NCBI RefSeq assembly: GCF_016917355.1
Contig: NZ_CP070304.1
Coordinates: 2,294,001 to 2,358,000, forward strand
DNA from: Glaciimonas sp. PAMC28666
Lineage (GTDB): Bacteria > Pseudomonadota > Gammaproteobacteria > Burkholderiales > Burkholderiaceae_D
Length of the DNA: 64,000 bases
Direction: 5' to 3'
Shown here: one piece after another, positions 19,830-30,200 of the stretch
How the letters are laid out: every line of letters begins with the position of its first letter
Numbering within the stretch: the stretch's first letter is position 1
Position numbers and translations under genes: made by a program
Notes under the pieces: model-generated
What the model saw: only the letters and a program-made list of their open reading frames with translations
Told to the model about the DNA's origin: nothing
Database searches by the model: none

Positions 19830-21056
19830 ATGACCGATATAAAAAAAACTGAGCCAATATTACCTCCTTCTACCAGTCCCGATGCCGCTGCTACAGATCC
19901 CGTTGAGCAGGCCTTACCGCCCAATGCGTTGGTGACAACGCCGCATGCGCCGGTCAAAGCATCTGCCGAATCGGCTCCCGAACAGGTCCCCGAATCGGCT
20001 TCGATGCCTGCTAAACCTCAAACAGAAACTGCCAAACCAGCTATAGAATCGGCTGGTACGCCTCCCGAACCGGTCACGCCGCCGCCCGAAGCGCCAACCA
20101 TCAAGACGGTGAAAGCACCAGAACAACCAACGGTCTACACCAGCTTAGGCCAAACTGGTAGCGGGACGTTTGGCGCGCGCGCGGATGATGCTCCATGGAC
20201 GCAGACCTGGAAGTTGATTGCGGCGCGGGTTAGGGCGATATCGGACAAGGCCGGCCGTCGCATGATGCAGCGCACGCTGAAAATAGGTGTTTCTGCACGT
20301 ATTTTTCATCCAGAGGAAGGTGCGAAAGGGCTGCGCGGACGCACTTTGCAATACCTTGAAGAGTCAATTGCGCAATGGGTGATGTCCCGTGATGTGCTGG
20401 TTTTTATGATACCGACCGTGAACACCAACGGGCTTGTCCACCCGAGCAGCATTCGCTTGCGAGACTACGCCAAGCACCTGGATGGCCTGGTATTGCAAGG
20501 TGGTGCGGACGTTTCCCCGCAAAGTTATGCCGAAGCGGCTACGCGTCCGGAATGGGGAGGGGACCGGGTACGCGATATGTACGAACTTGAACTGTTGCAC
20601 GAATTTATTGAGGCCGGGAAGCCTGTGCTCGGTATTTGCAGGGGCTGTCAATTGATTAACGTCGCCTTGGGCGGCACCCTATATCAAGACATCGCTACCG
20701 ATGTACCAACTTCTATCGTCCACGTTAATGAAGAATATGATCGCCTACACCACGCGATTCAGTTTCCTCCGGGGTCGTCGTTAGCAACCCTGTTTGCGTC
20801 CGATAGCGAAACGCGCAAAGAATGGGTGGTGAATTCGATACATCATCAGGCCGTCAAAGATTTAGGGCGCGATCTTTCCGTTGAGGCGGTTTCCGGTGTC
20901 GATAACATCACCGAGGCTATCCGATATCGCAAAGCGCCTTTCGTCATGGGGTTGCAATGGCACCCGGAATTCCATCGCGCTGGCGGCCCGGAGTTGCTTG
21001 ATTGCACGCCTATTTTAGATGGATTTTTACGCGCAGCACGGGAAACCCGTTTCTAA
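19830..21056 (+). CDS. Gamma-glutamyl-gamma-aminobutyrate hydrolase-like class I glutamine amidotransferase
   Basis: A 408-residue protein of the peptidase C26/PuuD family. The catalytic triad is Cys270 in GICRGCQLINVALGG, with His378 and Glu380 in GLQWHPEFH. LVLQGGADVSP near 221-230 forms the oxyanion loop. PuuD splits gamma-glutamyl-GABA in putrescine breakdown, but no other puu genes are here, so the substrate is open. The first about 120 residues are a Pro/Ala/Glu-rich, probably disordered extension not found in PuuD, and 120-150 look helical and basic. The gene lies upstream of the tRNA-Tyr promoter on the same strand. Confidence 0.85.
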   Translation: MTDIKKTEPILPPSTSPDAAATDPVEQALPPNALVTTPHAPVKASAESAPEQVPESASMPAKPQTETAKPAIESAGTPPEPVTPPPEAPTIKTVKAPEQPTVYTSLGQTGSGTFGARADDAPWTQTWKLIAARVRAISDKAGRRMMQRTLKIGVSARIFHPEEGAKGLRGRTLQYLEESIAQWVMSRDVLVFMIPTVNTNGLVHPSSIRLRDYAKHLDGLVLQGGADVSPQSYAEAATRPEWGGDRVRDMYELELLHEFIEAGKPVLGICRGCQLINVALGGTLYQDIATDVPTSIVHVNEEYDRLHHAIQFPPGSSLATLFASDSETRKEWVVNSIHHQAVKDLGRDLSVEAVSGVDNITEAIRYRKAPFVMGLQWHPEFHRAGGPELLDCTPILDGFLRAARETRF

Positions 21057-21203
21057 ATGGCACATTTGTAAAAAATATGACTATTTTTTGAGGTAGCGCT
21101 TGTCTATTTGAAAATCTTCGTTGTATACTGTTGGGCTTGGCTTCCAGAGACAAAGCTGTTTGATTTATTTTGAAACTATTTCATGGTGAATCAACAGTAG
21201 TGG

Positions 21204-21232
21204 TTGACAAAGTCAAGAGCTTTCACTATAGT
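21204..21232 (+). promoter_or_regulatory. Strong sigma70-type promoter of the tRNA-tuf operon
   Basis: TTGACA (21204-21209), a 17-bp spacer, then TATAGT (21227-21232). Transcription would start near 21239, just before tRNA-Tyr at 21247. The consensus match is close to perfect, as expected for a tRNA operon. The tRNA genes and tuf follow without an obvious terminator. Confidence 0.88.
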
Positions 21233-21246
21233 CTTGGGTTCCGTGC

Positions 21247-21332
21247 GGAGGGGTGGTCGAGTGGTTAATGGCAGCAGACTGTAAATCTGCCCTCTTGCGA
21301 GTACGCTGGTTCGAATCCAGCCCCCTCCACCA
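21247..21332 (+). tRNA. tRNA-Tyr (GTA anticodon)
   Basis: 86 nt including an encoded CCA end. The acceptor stem GGAGGGG pairs with CCCCTCC, the anticodon loop contains CTGTAAA with anticodon GTA, and there is a long class II variable arm, as in bacterial tRNA-Tyr. TTCGAATCC forms the T loop. It is the first gene after the strong promoter. Confidence 0.97.
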
Positions 21333-21397
21333 TTGCCGGAAGTAGTGAAATTTAGTTGTGCAAAGCAAAAAAGTGTTGTGGTTGAAGAAATGATCTC

Positions 21398-21471
21398 GCG
21401 GGTGTAGCTCAATGGTAGAGCAGAAGCCTTCCAAGCTTACGACGAGGGTTCGATTCCCTTCACCCGCTCCA
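21398..21471 (+). tRNA. tRNA-Gly (TCC anticodon)
   Basis: 74 nt with encoded CCA. Acceptor GCGGGTG pairs with CACCCGC. The anticodon loop is CTTCCAA, giving anticodon TCC; the outermost pair of the anticodon stem is a mismatch. The T arm GAGGGTTCGATTCCCTT is normal. It is co-transcribed with tRNA-Tyr and tRNA-Thr (inferred from 65- and 116-bp spacers without terminators). Confidence 0.96.
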
Positions 21472-21587
21472 GTTAGGTAGTAACAAGAGCCTGGTTATAC
21501 GTTCTTGGCAGTACATGAGTTGCAAGCATGTTTTCAAGTTTATAAGTTGAGCGTGATGCTGTGAGTCTTCGGCACACGAGCAACATT

Positions 21588-21662
<75 letters not shown>

Positions 21663-21808
21663 GCTATTCAGTTTGTTCAGTTTGTTTGCTGTGCCCGAAT
21701 CAGTGTGACGTCAGCGCTGAGTTCTCTGATTTAGTCAATCGTAGTATTCAATATAATGCAGTCGGGCGCGTGCCTGAACATCCTCATCAAATCTTTAGGA
21801 GTTCCAAG

Positions 21809-23008
21809 ATGGCAAAGAGCAAATTTGAGCGGACCAAGCCGCACGTCAACGTCGGTACGATTGGTCACGTTGATCATGGTAAAACCACCCTGACTGCAGC
21901 AATTTCAAAAGTGCTGACCAAGAAATTCGGCGGCGACATGCGCGATTTCAGCACGATTGACTCGGCTCCTGAAGAGCGCGCACGTGGTATTACTATTAAT
22001 ACTTCGCACGTAGAATACGAAACAGCGAATCGCCATTACGCGCACGTTGACTGCCCAGGCCATGCTGATTATGTTAAAAACATGATTACTGGTGCTGCTC
22101 AGATGGATGGTGCGATTTTGGTATGTTCGGCTGCTGATGGTCCAATGCCACAAACGCGTGAGCACATCCTGTTGGCGCGTCAAGTTGGTGTGCCATACGT
22201 GATCGTATTTTTGAACAAAGTAGACATGGTCGACGACGCTGAGTTGCTCGAGCTGGTTGAAATGGAAGTGCGTGAGTTATTGAGCAAGTACGATTTCCCA
22301 GGCGACGATCTGCCGATCATCCAGGGTTCAGCGAAGCTGGCACTGGAAGGCGACACAGGTCCGTTGGGCGAAGAAGCGATCATGAAACTGGCCGATGCGT
22401 TGGATAGCTACATTCCAACCCCGGAGCGCGCAGTTGACGGTGCCTTCTTGCTGCCAGTGGAAGATGTATTCTCGATCTCGGGTCGCGGTACTGTTGTAAC
22501 TGGCCGTATTGAGCGCGGTATTGTGAAAGTTGGCGAAGAGCTGGAAATCATCGGCATCCGCGACACACAAAAGACGACTTGTACTGGTGTTGAAATGTTC
22601 CGTAAGCTGCTGGACCAAGGTCAAGCTGGCGATAACGTTGGTGTGTTGTTGCGCGGTACCAAGCGTGAAGACGTAGAGCGCGGTCAAGTTCTGGCAAAGC
22701 CAGGTTCGATCAAGCCACACAAGCATTTCACTGGTGAGATCTATGTGTTGTCGAAAGATGAAGGCGGTCGTCATACTCCGTTCTTCAACAACTATCGTCC
22801 ACAGTTCTATTTCCGTACTACAGACGTTACCGGTTCGATCGCTTTGCCAGAAGGTAAAGAAATGGTCATGCCAGGCGATAACGTCTCCATCACTGTGATG
22901 TTGATTAACCCAATCGCGATGGAAGAAGGCTTGCGCTTCGCTATTCGTGAAGGTGGTCGTACAGTTGGCGCCGGTGTTGTTGCCAAGATCCTGCCAGATC
23001 CACAATAA
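21809..23008 (+). CDS. tuf: Elongation factor Tu (copy 1)
   Basis: A 399-residue translational GTPase that carries aminoacyl-tRNA to the ribosome A site. The P-loop is GHVDHGKTT at about 19-27, followed by DCPGHADYV and NKVDMVDD as G3/G4 motifs, then two beta-barrel domains. The frame is open upstream through tRNA-Thr, but the ATG at 21809, after AGGAGTTCC, gives the canonical [20 protein letters not shown]. It is identical to copy 2 at 42275 except for four silent changes in codons 3, 4, 6 and 7. It is the tufB-type copy behind the tRNA genes. Confidence 0.98.
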   Translation: MAKSKFERTKPHVNVGTIGHVDHGKTTLTAAISKVLTKKFGGDMRDFSTIDSAPEERARGITINTSHVEYETANRHYAHVDCPGHADYVKNMITGAAQMDGAILVCSAADGPMPQTREHILLARQVGVPYVIVFLNKVDMVDDAELLELVEMEVRELLSKYDFPGDDLPIIQGSAKLALEGDTGPLGEEAIMKLADALDSYIPTPERAVDGAFLLPVEDVFSISGRGTVVTGRIERGIVKVGEELEIIGIRDTQKTTCTGVEMFRKLLDQGQAGDNVGVLLRGTKREDVERGQVLAKPGSIKPHKHFTGEIYVLSKDEGGRHTPFFNNYRPQFYFRTTDVTGSIALPEGKEMVMPGDNVSITVMLINPIAMEEGLRFAIREGGRTVGAGVVAKILPDPQ

Positions 23009-23020
23009 GTTAGTTAGACG

Positions 23021-23053
23021 CGCCGCAACTCTGGATTTATCCGTCTTGCGGCG
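23021..23053 (+). terminator. Inverted repeat downstream of tuf copy 1
   Basis: CGCCGCAA (23021-23028) pairs with TTGCGGCG (23046-23053) around a 17-nt loop, 13 nt after the tuf stop. No U-tract follows, so it may be an RNA end or processing structure rather than an intrinsic terminator. Confidence 0.4.
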
Positions 23054-23151
23054 TCAATGTCTCAGCAAATAGTGGTTGTAAGGTAGTGAAGTTAGTTAAG
23101 TGTAGTCAGATGAGCTAACAAGCCAGATAGCTCATTGAAGTGTTAAGCGTT

Positions 23152-23227
23152 AGGGGTGTAGCTCAATTGGCAGAGCGCCGGTCTCCAAAACCGGAGGTTG
23201 GGGGTTCGATGCCCTCCGCCCCTGCCA
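23152..23227 (+). tRNA. tRNA-Trp (CCA anticodon)
   Basis: 76 nt with encoded CCA. Acceptor AGGGGTG pairs with CGCCCCT, the anticodon stem CCGGT/ACCGG holds loop CTCCAAA with anticodon CCA, and GGGTTCGATGCCC forms the T arm. It precedes secE by 39 bp, the usual proteobacterial trpT-secE-nusG order. A small ATGAGCT/AGCTCAT hairpin (23110-23135) lies in its 5' leader. Confidence 0.97.
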
Positions 23228-23266
23228 CCGATTCAGGTGTAGGGTACTGAAAGTATAAATCCAAGT

Positions 23267-23647
23267 ATGTCTAACCACCCTGTGCAAACAGTCAGCCCAT
23301 CCGGCGATAAGCTCAAAGTAGTATTGGCAGTATTAGCTGTCGTCGCCGGCATAGTCGGCTTTTATTTTTTGTCGGACAAGCCAAGCTTGGTACGTGCAAG
23401 TGTTTTAGTCGCCGGTTTACTCGTCGCGATTGCCTTGGCATGGACCTCCACGCAAGGCCGCGGATTCTTAACTTTCGCGAAAGAAGCAATCCGCGAAACT
23501 AAAAAGGTGGTTTGGCCGACCCGCAAAGAAGCGATGCAGATTACTGCGATCGTATTTGTCTTTGTGTTGGTAATGGCAATTTTCCTGTGGGGCACCGATA
23601 AGCTCCTTGAGGTTCTGTTGTACGACGTGATTTTGGGTTGGAAATAA
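23267..23647 (+). CDS. secE: Preprotein translocase subunit SecE
   Basis: A 126-residue inner-membrane subunit of the SecYEG channel. Three hydrophobic segments are visible (about 15-32, 40-57, 93-115). Between the second and third lies the conserved amphipathic part with [22 protein letters not shown], the SecE signature. Length fits the E. coli three-helix form rather than the short one-helix form. Its stop is 2 bp before the nusG start, indicating one operon. Confidence 0.95.
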   Translation: MSNHPVQTVSPSGDKLKVVLAVLAVVAGIVGFYFLSDKPSLVRASVLVAGLLVAIALAWTSTQGRGFLTFAKEAIRETKKVVWPTRKEAMQITAIVFVFVLVMAIFLWGTDKLLEVLLYDVILGWK

Positions 23648-23649
23648 TA

Positions 23650-24255
23650 ATGAGCGAAAGCACACAAGACGACGCACAAGCAACGCCGGTCGAAGTAACG
23701 ACACCGGCGTCTGCGCCTATGGGCAAGAAGCGCTGGTATGTTGTGCACGCCTATTCTGGCATGGAAAAAAGCGTGATGCGTGCGCTCACCGAACGTGCTG
23801 AACGTGCCGGTATGCAAGACCAGTTTGGCCAGATTTTGGTGCCGACAGAAGAAGTAATTGAAGTTAAGAATGGTCAAAAATCAGTAACGGAACGTCGTTT
23901 TTTCCCAGGCTATGTTCTGGTTGAAATGGAAATGACCGACGAAACATGGCATTTGGTCAAGAACACAAATAAAGTAACCGGTTTTATCGGTGGCAAGTCA
24001 AACAAGCCTACCCCGATTCCGCAGCACGAAGTCGACAAAATCATGCAGCAAATGCAAGATGGTGTCGAAAAGCCGCGTCCAAAAGTATTGTACGAAGTTG
24101 GCGAACTGGTACGTATTAAAGATGGTCCATTCACTGATTTCAACGGCAACGTCGAAGAAGTCAATTATGAAAAGTCACGCGTACGTGTGACGGTCACCAT
24201 TTTTGGTCGCGCTACACCGGTTGAGCTGGAATTCGGTCAGGTTGAAAAAGTCTGA
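23650..24255 (+). CDS. nusG: Transcription termination/antitermination protein NusG
   Basis: A 201-residue transcription factor that binds RNA polymerase and couples it to Rho or ribosomal protein S10. The N-terminal NGN domain begins [17 protein letters not shown], after an acidic 27-residue lead, and has [10 protein letters not shown]. The C-terminal KOW domain is [22 protein letters not shown]. The ATG at 23650 was chosen over an in-frame TTG 12 bp upstream that overlaps secE. The rplK gene follows after 233 bp that contain a CCGATG-TGAT-CATCGG hairpin (24285-24300). Confidence 0.97.
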   Translation: MSESTQDDAQATPVEVTTPASAPMGKKRWYVVHAYSGMEKSVMRALTERAERAGMQDQFGQILVPTEEVIEVKNGQKSVTERRFFPGYVLVEMEMTDETWHLVKNTNKVTGFIGGKSNKPTPIPQHEVDKIMQQMQDGVEKPRPKVLYEVGELVRIKDGPFTDFNGNVEEVNYEKSRVRVTVTIFGRATPVELEFGQVEKV

Positions 24256-24488
24256 TAGCGTCCCAATATAAATGTGCAATGTGACCGATGTGATCATCGG
24301 CTGACGTAAAAGAGCTTTAAGGACGGCTGGTATTGCCGGCCCGGATATAAAAATTTGTAAGGCGCGCCAGGCGAAGCGCGGTAAGTTCTTAGAATTTACA
24401 GATTCGCTGCTATTAGTAAGAGAGGAGCCCAATTAGGTCAGGAAACTGGCCGAAAAGGCGCTAACACTCAATCAACGCAGGAGCCATC

Positions 24489-24920
24489 ATGGCAAAGAAA
24501 ATTATTGGTTTTATCAAGCTGCAAGTTCCAGCTGGTAAAGCAAACCCGTCCCCTCCGATTGGTCCAGCACTGGGTCAGCGCGGCCTAAACATTATGGAGT
24601 TCTGCAAAGCGTTTAACGCCCAGACTCAAGGTGTTGAGCCAGGTCTGCCAATTCCAGTTGTGATCACAGCATTTGCGGATAAGTCCTTCACGTTCATCAT
24701 GAAGACGCCTCCTGCAACTATTTTGATCAAAAAAGCTGCTGGTATCACTAAGGGTTCGGCTAAGCCGCATACCGACAAGGTTGGCTCGATCACTCGTCAA
24801 CAAGCTGAAGATATCGCTACTCAGAAGAAGCCCGACCTCACTGGCGCTGATCTGGAAGCTGCCGTGCGTACTATCGCCGGCTCCGCTCGTTCAATGGGCA
24901 TCACGGTAGAGGGTCTGTAA
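24489..24920 (+). CDS. rplK: 50S ribosomal protein L11
   Basis: A 143-residue protein of the GTPase-associated centre on 23S rRNA. It opens with the methylated-lysine N-terminus [18 protein letters not shown] and has the proline-rich [19 protein letters not shown] switch that thiostrepton contacts. The C-terminal RNA-binding domain ends [20 protein letters not shown] ribosome-binding site precedes the ATG. Its TAA overlaps the rplA ATG by one base (TAATG), so the two are coupled. In E. coli L1 represses this mRNA; a site was not verified here. Confidence 0.98.
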   Translation: MAKKIIGFIKLQVPAGKANPSPPIGPALGQRGLNIMEFCKAFNAQTQGVEPGLPIPVVITAFADKSFTFIMKTPPATILIKKAAGITKGSAKPHTDKVGSITRQQAEDIATQKKPDLTGADLEAAVRTIAGSARSMGITVEGL

Positions 24921-25615
24921 TGGCTAAGTTAACTAAACGCGTAAAAGCAATCAAAGCAAAAATTGACACTACTAAGGCTTATCCATTCGATAACGCCATC
25001 GTTTTGATCAAAGAATGCGCAACTGCCAAGTTCAATGAGTCGATCGACGTGTCCGTCCAACTGGGCGTTGATGCAAAGAAATCGGATCAAGTTGTTCGTG
25101 GTTCTGTCGTATTGCCAGCCGGTACAGGTAAAAGCGTTCGTGTAGCTGTTTTTGCTTCTGGCGAAAAAGCTGAGCAAGCTAAAGCTGCTGGTGCAGATAT
25201 CGTTGGTATGGAAGACCTGGCTGAGCAAATCAAAGCCGGTAACATGCCTTTCGATATCGTTATCGCTTCGCCAGATACCATGCGTATCGTTGGTACACTG
25301 GGTCAGATCCTGGGACCACGTGGCCTGATGCCTAACCCGAAAGTCGGTACTGTTACTCCTGACGTTGCTACTGCAGTTAAAAATGCAAAAGCTGGTCAAG
25401 TGCAATACCGTACTGACAAAGGCGGTATCATTCACGCAACAATCGGTCGTAAATCGTTCAGCGATGCTGATCTGAAATCGAATCTGTTGGCACTGATCGA
25501 TGCATTAGCTAAAGCTAAGCCAACAACCAGCAAAGGTGTTTACCTGCGCAAGGTTTCGCTGTCTTCAACGATGGGTGCTGGTATCCGCGTTGAGCAAGCA
25601 AGCCTGGTTGCTTAA
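24920..25615 (+). CDS. rplA: 50S ribosomal protein L1
   Basis: A 231-residue protein of the mobile L1 stalk that moves deacylated tRNA out of the E site. Conserved segments are [59 protein letters not shown] (the L1 signature) and [14 protein letters not shown]. Its start overlaps the rplK stop by one base. It is also the known translational repressor of the rplK-rplA mRNA in E. coli. A long structured spacer separates it from rplJ. Confidence 0.98.
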   Translation: MAKLTKRVKAIKAKIDTTKAYPFDNAIVLIKECATAKFNESIDVSVQLGVDAKKSDQVVRGSVVLPAGTGKSVRVAVFASGEKAEQAKAAGADIVGMEDLAEQIKAGNMPFDIVIASPDTMRIVGTLGQILGPRGLMPNPKVGTVTPDVATAVKNAKAGQVQYRTDKGGIIHATIGRKSFSDADLKSNLLALIDALAKAKPTTSKGVYLRKVSLSSTMGAGIRVEQASLVA

Positions 25616-25974
25616 TTACTGAATCAAGTCCTGACGCCGCCGTGACCGTGCAATTTATGCGGTCGCTGGCGCGTCCGGCGAATCTTTGGGCTAGATCGTC
25701 ATTGTCAACGATGATGACGGTGTAGACAATCAAAGACCGTTGGGCGGCGTGCATGCAAGCTGATGCACAAAGTTAAAATGTCAGATGGCGATACGTTATC
25801 TGGACCCCAGCGCAGATGGTGCACCCGAACAAGTTTTGTAGTCTCAACACTGCTGCGTTATTTATAGCGCGCTGGTACTGAACTCCTAACTTCGGACGCC
25901 GTGTTCGAACCGATGTGAGGTGAGTAGCCACTTGCGGCTATGTTGTTACTGAGCATCATTTATGGAGGTTGATC
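25616..25974 (+). promoter_or_regulatory. rplA-rplJ spacer / L10 leader region with strong hairpins
   Basis: 359 bp without a gene. A hairpin at 25633-25675 has about 15 pairs (GACGC/GCGTC outer, GTGACCG/CGGTCGC inner with a G-T pair, two bulges, 11-nt loop). A second stem is CGTCAT (25697-25702)/ATGACG (25714-25719). In E. coli the corresponding leader carries the rplJ promoter and the site where the L10-L12 complex represses translation. Location and structure fit, but neither promoter nor site could be pinned. Confidence 0.6.
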
Positions 25975-26511
25975 TTGAGTCTCAATCTGAATGACAAAAA
26001 GGCCGTTGTAGCCGAAGTTTCTGCAAAAGTGAAAGCTGCGCAGACTATCGTCTTGGCCGAATACCGTGGCATCCAGGTTAGTCACTTGACGCAACTGCGC
26101 GCCAATGCGCGTACCCAAGGTGTGTATTTGCGTGTATTGAAAAATACATTAGCACGTCGCGCCGTTGAAGGTACCGCTTTTGCTGAACTCGCAAATGAAA
26201 TGACCGGTCCGTTGATCTATTCGATCTCGGTCGATGCCGTTGCTGCTGCTAAAGTCCTTGCTGACTTTGCAAAAACCAACGACAAACTGGTCCTCAAAGC
26301 GGGTAACTTCGCAGGCAAATCGCTTGATAAAGCGGCTGTCGTAGCGTTGGCAAATATCCCTAGTCGTGAAGTTCTGCTGGCCCAGGTTGTGGGCATGATG
26401 CAAGCTCCGATTTCCGGATTTGTGCGTGGTTTGGCTGCTTTAGCAGCGAAAAAAGAAGCCGACGCCGGCGTAGTTGCTGGCGAAGTTGCAGTCGAAGAAG
26501 TTGCCGCTTAA
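25975..26511 (+). CDS. rplJ: 50S ribosomal protein L10 (TTG start)
   Basis: A 178-residue protein that anchors the L7/L12 dimers to the stalk base and, in E. coli, represses its own operon. It contains [39 protein letters not shown] and an Ala/Glu-rich C-terminal helix that binds L12. The start is taken as TTG at 25975: GGAGG at 25964-25968 is then six bases upstream, giving [15 protein letters not shown], the normal N-terminus. Another in-frame TTG at 25969 would touch the ribosome-binding site. A weak start codon fits the tight control of this gene. Confidence 0.96.
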   Translation: MSLNLNDKKAVVAEVSAKVKAAQTIVLAEYRGIQVSHLTQLRANARTQGVYLRVLKNTLARRAVEGTAFAELANEMTGPLIYSISVDAVAAAKVLADFAKTNDKLVLKAGNFAGKSLDKAAVVALANIPSREVLLAQVVGMMQAPISGFVRGLAALAAKKEADAGVVAGEVAVEEVAA

Positions 26512-26594
26512 CCTTAGTTAAGTAGTGTTCTCGACGCTTTTTTCAGCGTTAGTACTAATCAGATGTTGTTATTAAATAAATTTAGGAGTTTCAC

Positions 26595-26969
26595 ATGGCA
26601 CTTGACAAAGACGCAATCCTGGACGCAGTTGGCGCCCTGACCGTTTTGGAATTGAATGACCTGGTTAAGGCATTCGAAGAGAAGTTTGGCGTTTCAGCTG
26701 CAGCTGTTGCTGTTGCTGGTGGCGCTGCTGGCGGCGGCGCTGCTGCTGCTGAAGAGCAAACTGAGTTCACAGTTATCCTGACTGAATTCGGTGCGAACAA
26801 AGTTGGCGTAATTAAAGCAGTTCGTGAAATCACTGGTCTTGGCTTGAAAGAAGCTAAAGATCTGGTTGACGGCGCACCGAAGCCAGTTAAAGAAGCTGTT
26901 TCTAAAGCAGATGCTGAAGCAGCACAGAAGAAATTGGTTGAAGCTGGCGCGAAAGCGGAAATCAAGTAA
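26595..26969 (+). CDS. rplL: 50S ribosomal protein L7/L12
   Basis: A 124-residue stalk protein, present in several copies per ribosome, that recruits translation GTPases. The N-terminal dimerisation helix is followed by an Ala/Gly hinge (about 36-52) and the globular C-terminal domain with [43 protein letters not shown]. Strong TTTAGGAGTTTCAC ribosome-binding site. Two hairpins follow before rpoB, at the place where E. coli has an attenuator and an RNase III site. Confidence 0.98.
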   Translation: MALDKDAILDAVGALTVLELNDLVKAFEEKFGVSAAAVAVAGGAAGGGAAAAEEQTEFTVILTEFGANKVGVIKAVREITGLGLKEAKDLVDGAPKPVKEAVSKADAEAAQKKLVEAGAKAEIK

Positions 26970-26984
26970 TTCTGATTTCACAGT

Positions 26985-27040
26985 GCATCTCCGCCAAGGA
27001 GATGCAGGAGTCAAAGTGCAGAATCCCCCGAAAGTGGGGG
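26985..27040 (+). promoter_or_regulatory. Tandem hairpins between rplL and rpoB
   Basis: GCATCTCC (26985-26992)/GGAGATGC (26998-27005) with a 5-nt loop, then CCCCC (27025-27029)/GGGGG (27036-27040) with a 6-nt loop. Neither is followed by a run of T. The position matches the E. coli rplL-rpoB attenuator and RNase III processing region, so partial termination or mRNA cleavage is the likely role (inference). Confidence 0.65.
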
Positions 27041-27291
27041 TTCGGCTTTGGCTCCTTTGTCGTTTTCGATTTTATTGTTGTTATAAGTTTTACTCGGTCT
27101 GCCAGGTTGATCCTTGACCCGGTTAAGCGTTCTTTTGCAGCCAAGCTCGAAGGGCTGACACTTGAGGTTTCGTAGCTGTTAAGTTTTTTAGGTTCTCTTA
27201 GTGGCTAGCAGATGTCGCTAGCTATCCGATAGTGCTATTTAATTTATCGAATCCTGAATTGTCTATCCTTCCTGTCACTCACGGAGTGTCC

Positions 27292-30200
27292 ATGCATTAC
27301 TCATTTACTGAGAAAAAACGCATTCGCAAATCTTTTGCGAAACGTGCGAATGTTCATCAAGTTCCCTTCCTGCTGGCAACTCAGCTCGAATCCTATCTGG
27401 GCTTTTTGCAACAAGACAAAGTACCGTCTCAACGCAAAAACGAAGGCTTGCAATCTGCCTTTTCGTCCATTTTCCCTATCGTTTCGCACAACGGATTTGC
27501 GCGTCTCGAATTCCTGTCGTATGTCCTCGGTGATCCACCGTTCGACGTGAAGGAATGTCAACAGCGTGGTTTGACGTTCGCGTCACCTCTGCGTGCCAAG
27601 GTGCGTCTGGTTATTCTTGATAAAGAATCACCAACCAAGCCGGTCGTCAAGGAAATGAAAGAGCAAGAAGTCTACATGGGCGAACTGCCTTTGATGACGA
27701 CTACTGGTTCTTTTGTGATTAACGGCACCGAGCGCGTTATCGTGTCGCAGTTGCATCGTTCCCCCGGCGTGTTCTTTGAACATGACCGCGGCAAAACCCA
27801 CTCGTCCGGTAAACTGCTATTTTCTGCACGTATCATTCCTTACCGCGGTTCATGGCTTGACTTCGAATTCGATCCAAAAGACATCTTGTTCTTCCGTGTC
27901 GACCGTCGTCGTAAGATGCCTGTCACGATTCTGCTAAAAGCAATCGGCATGTCGGTTGAGCAGATTCTGGCTAACTTCTTCGTCTTCGACAATTTCGCTT
28001 TGCGCAATGAAGGCGCGGAGATGGAATTCGTCGCTGAGCGCTTGCGCGGTGAAGTCGCACGTTTTGATATCGTTGATAAAGCTGGCAACGCATTGGTCGC
28101 AAAAGACAAGCGGATCAACTCAAAGCACGTTCGCGACATCGAAGCAGCTGGGATCAAGACGATTTCGGTTCCTGAAGACTATTTGTTGGGTCGGGTATTG
28201 GCACGTAACATCGTCGATGAAGACACCGGCGAAGTGGTCGCCAACGCAAACGACGAGCTGACAGAAGAGTTGCTGGCCAAGTTACGCGAAGCGGACATCG
28301 CTGCAATTCAGACGTTGTACACCAATGATCTGGATCAAGGTGGTTACATCTCGCAAACATTGCGCAGCGATGACACTAACGATCAAATGGCCGCAAAAGT
28401 GGCTATTTATCGCATGATGCGTCCTGGCGAACCGCCAACTGAAGATTCAGTTGAAGCGCTGTTCAACGGCCTGTTCTACAACGAAGATCGTTACGATCTG
28501 TCGGCTGTTGGTCGTATGAAATTCAACCGTCGTATCGGTCGCGATGAGCTGACCGGCGCGATGACGTTGTCGAACGAAGATGTATTAGCTGTCATTAAGA
28601 TCTTGGTTGAGCTGCGCAATGGTCGCGGCGAAGTCGATGACATCGATCATTTGGGTAATCGTCGCGTACGTTGTGTTGGTGAGTTGGCAGAAAATCAATT
28701 CCGTGCTGGTCTGGTTCGGGTTGAGCGCGCAGTCAAAGAGCGTCTGGGCCAAGCTGAAGCTGACAATTTGATGCCGCATGATCTGATCAACTCCAAGCCG
28801 ATTTCGGCCGCAATTCGTGAGTTCTTCGGTTCGTCGCAATTGTCGCAGTTTATGGATCAAACCAATCCGTTGTCGGAAATTACCCACAAGCGCCGTATTT
28901 CGGCACTTGGACCCGGTGGTCTGACACGTGAACGTGCTGGTTTTGAAGTCCGTGACGTACATCCAACCCACTATGGTCGTGTGTGCCCGATTGAGACACC
29001 GGAAGGTCCGAACATTGGACTGATCAACTCGCTGGCGCTGTATGCGCGCTTGAATGAGTACGGTTTCCTCGAGACACCATACCGCAAGGTTGTAGATAGC
29101 AAAATCACTGAGCAGGTCGATTTCCTGTCCGCGATTGAAGAAGGTCGTTACATCATCGCCCAGGCGAATGCGACCATCGACAAATCGGGCAAGTTGTCGG
29201 ATGAATTGGTTTCGGCGCGTGAAGCGGGTGAAACAATTCTGGTATCGCCAGAACGTGTTCAATACATGGACGTGGCGACTGGTCAGGTCGTTTCGGTAGC
29301 GGCTTCGTTGATTCCGTTCCTGGAACACGATGATGCAAACCGTGCGTTGATGGGTGCCAACATGCAGCGTCAGGCAGTTCCTTGTCTGCGCCCGGAAACA
29401 GCATTGGTTGGTACCGGCATTGAACGTACTGTTGCGATTGACTCCGGCACTACGGTACAGGCGTTGCGAGGCGGTATCGTTGATTACGTCGATGCTGGTC
29501 GTGTCGTGATTCGGGTCAACGATGAAGAAGCGTTGGCGGGTGAAGTCGGTGTTGATATTTACAACCTGATCAAATACACCCGTTCGAATCAAAACACCAA
29601 CATCAACCAACGTCCTATCGTTGAAGTGGGTGACCGCGTCGCCAAGCTGGACGTGATCGCTGACGGTGCATCGACGGATCTGGGCGAATTGGCTCTGGGT
29701 CAAAACATGCTCGTGGCGTTTATGCCATGGAACGGCTACAACTTCGAAGATTCGATTCTGATCTCCGAAAAAGTGGTTGCTGACGATCGTTACACTTCGA
29801 TTCATATCGAAGAGTTGTCGGTGGTTGCACGCGACACCAAACTGGGCGCTGAAGAAATCACCCGCGACATCTCGAACCTGGCTGAAAATCAGCTGGCGCG
29901 TCTTGATGAAGCAGGGATTGTGTACATCGGTGCAGAAGTTGAAGCTGGCGATACATTGGTTGGTAAAGTGACGCCTAAGGGTGAAACTCAATTGACACCA
30001 GAAGAAAAACTGCTGCGTGCGATTTTTGGTGAAAAAGCATCAGACGTTAAAGATACTTCGCTGCGCGTGCCATCGGGCATGGTCGGTACCGTTATCGACG
30101 TGCAAGTATTTACACGCGAAGGTATTGTGCGCGACAAACGTGCGCAGCAAATTATTGATGACGAGCTGAAGCGCTATCGTCTCGACCTGAACGATCAGTT

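Noticed and set aside
22328-23005. 225-residue antisense frame that occurs twice (also 42794-43471)
   Set aside because: The exact duplication only reflects the two identical tuf genes.
28585-29991. 468-residue open frame antisense to rpoB
   Set aside because: It is a mirror of the strongly biased codons of rpoB; it has no recognisable domain, ribosome-binding site or promoter. Similar antisense frames lie opposite rplB, nusG, rpoC and fusA.
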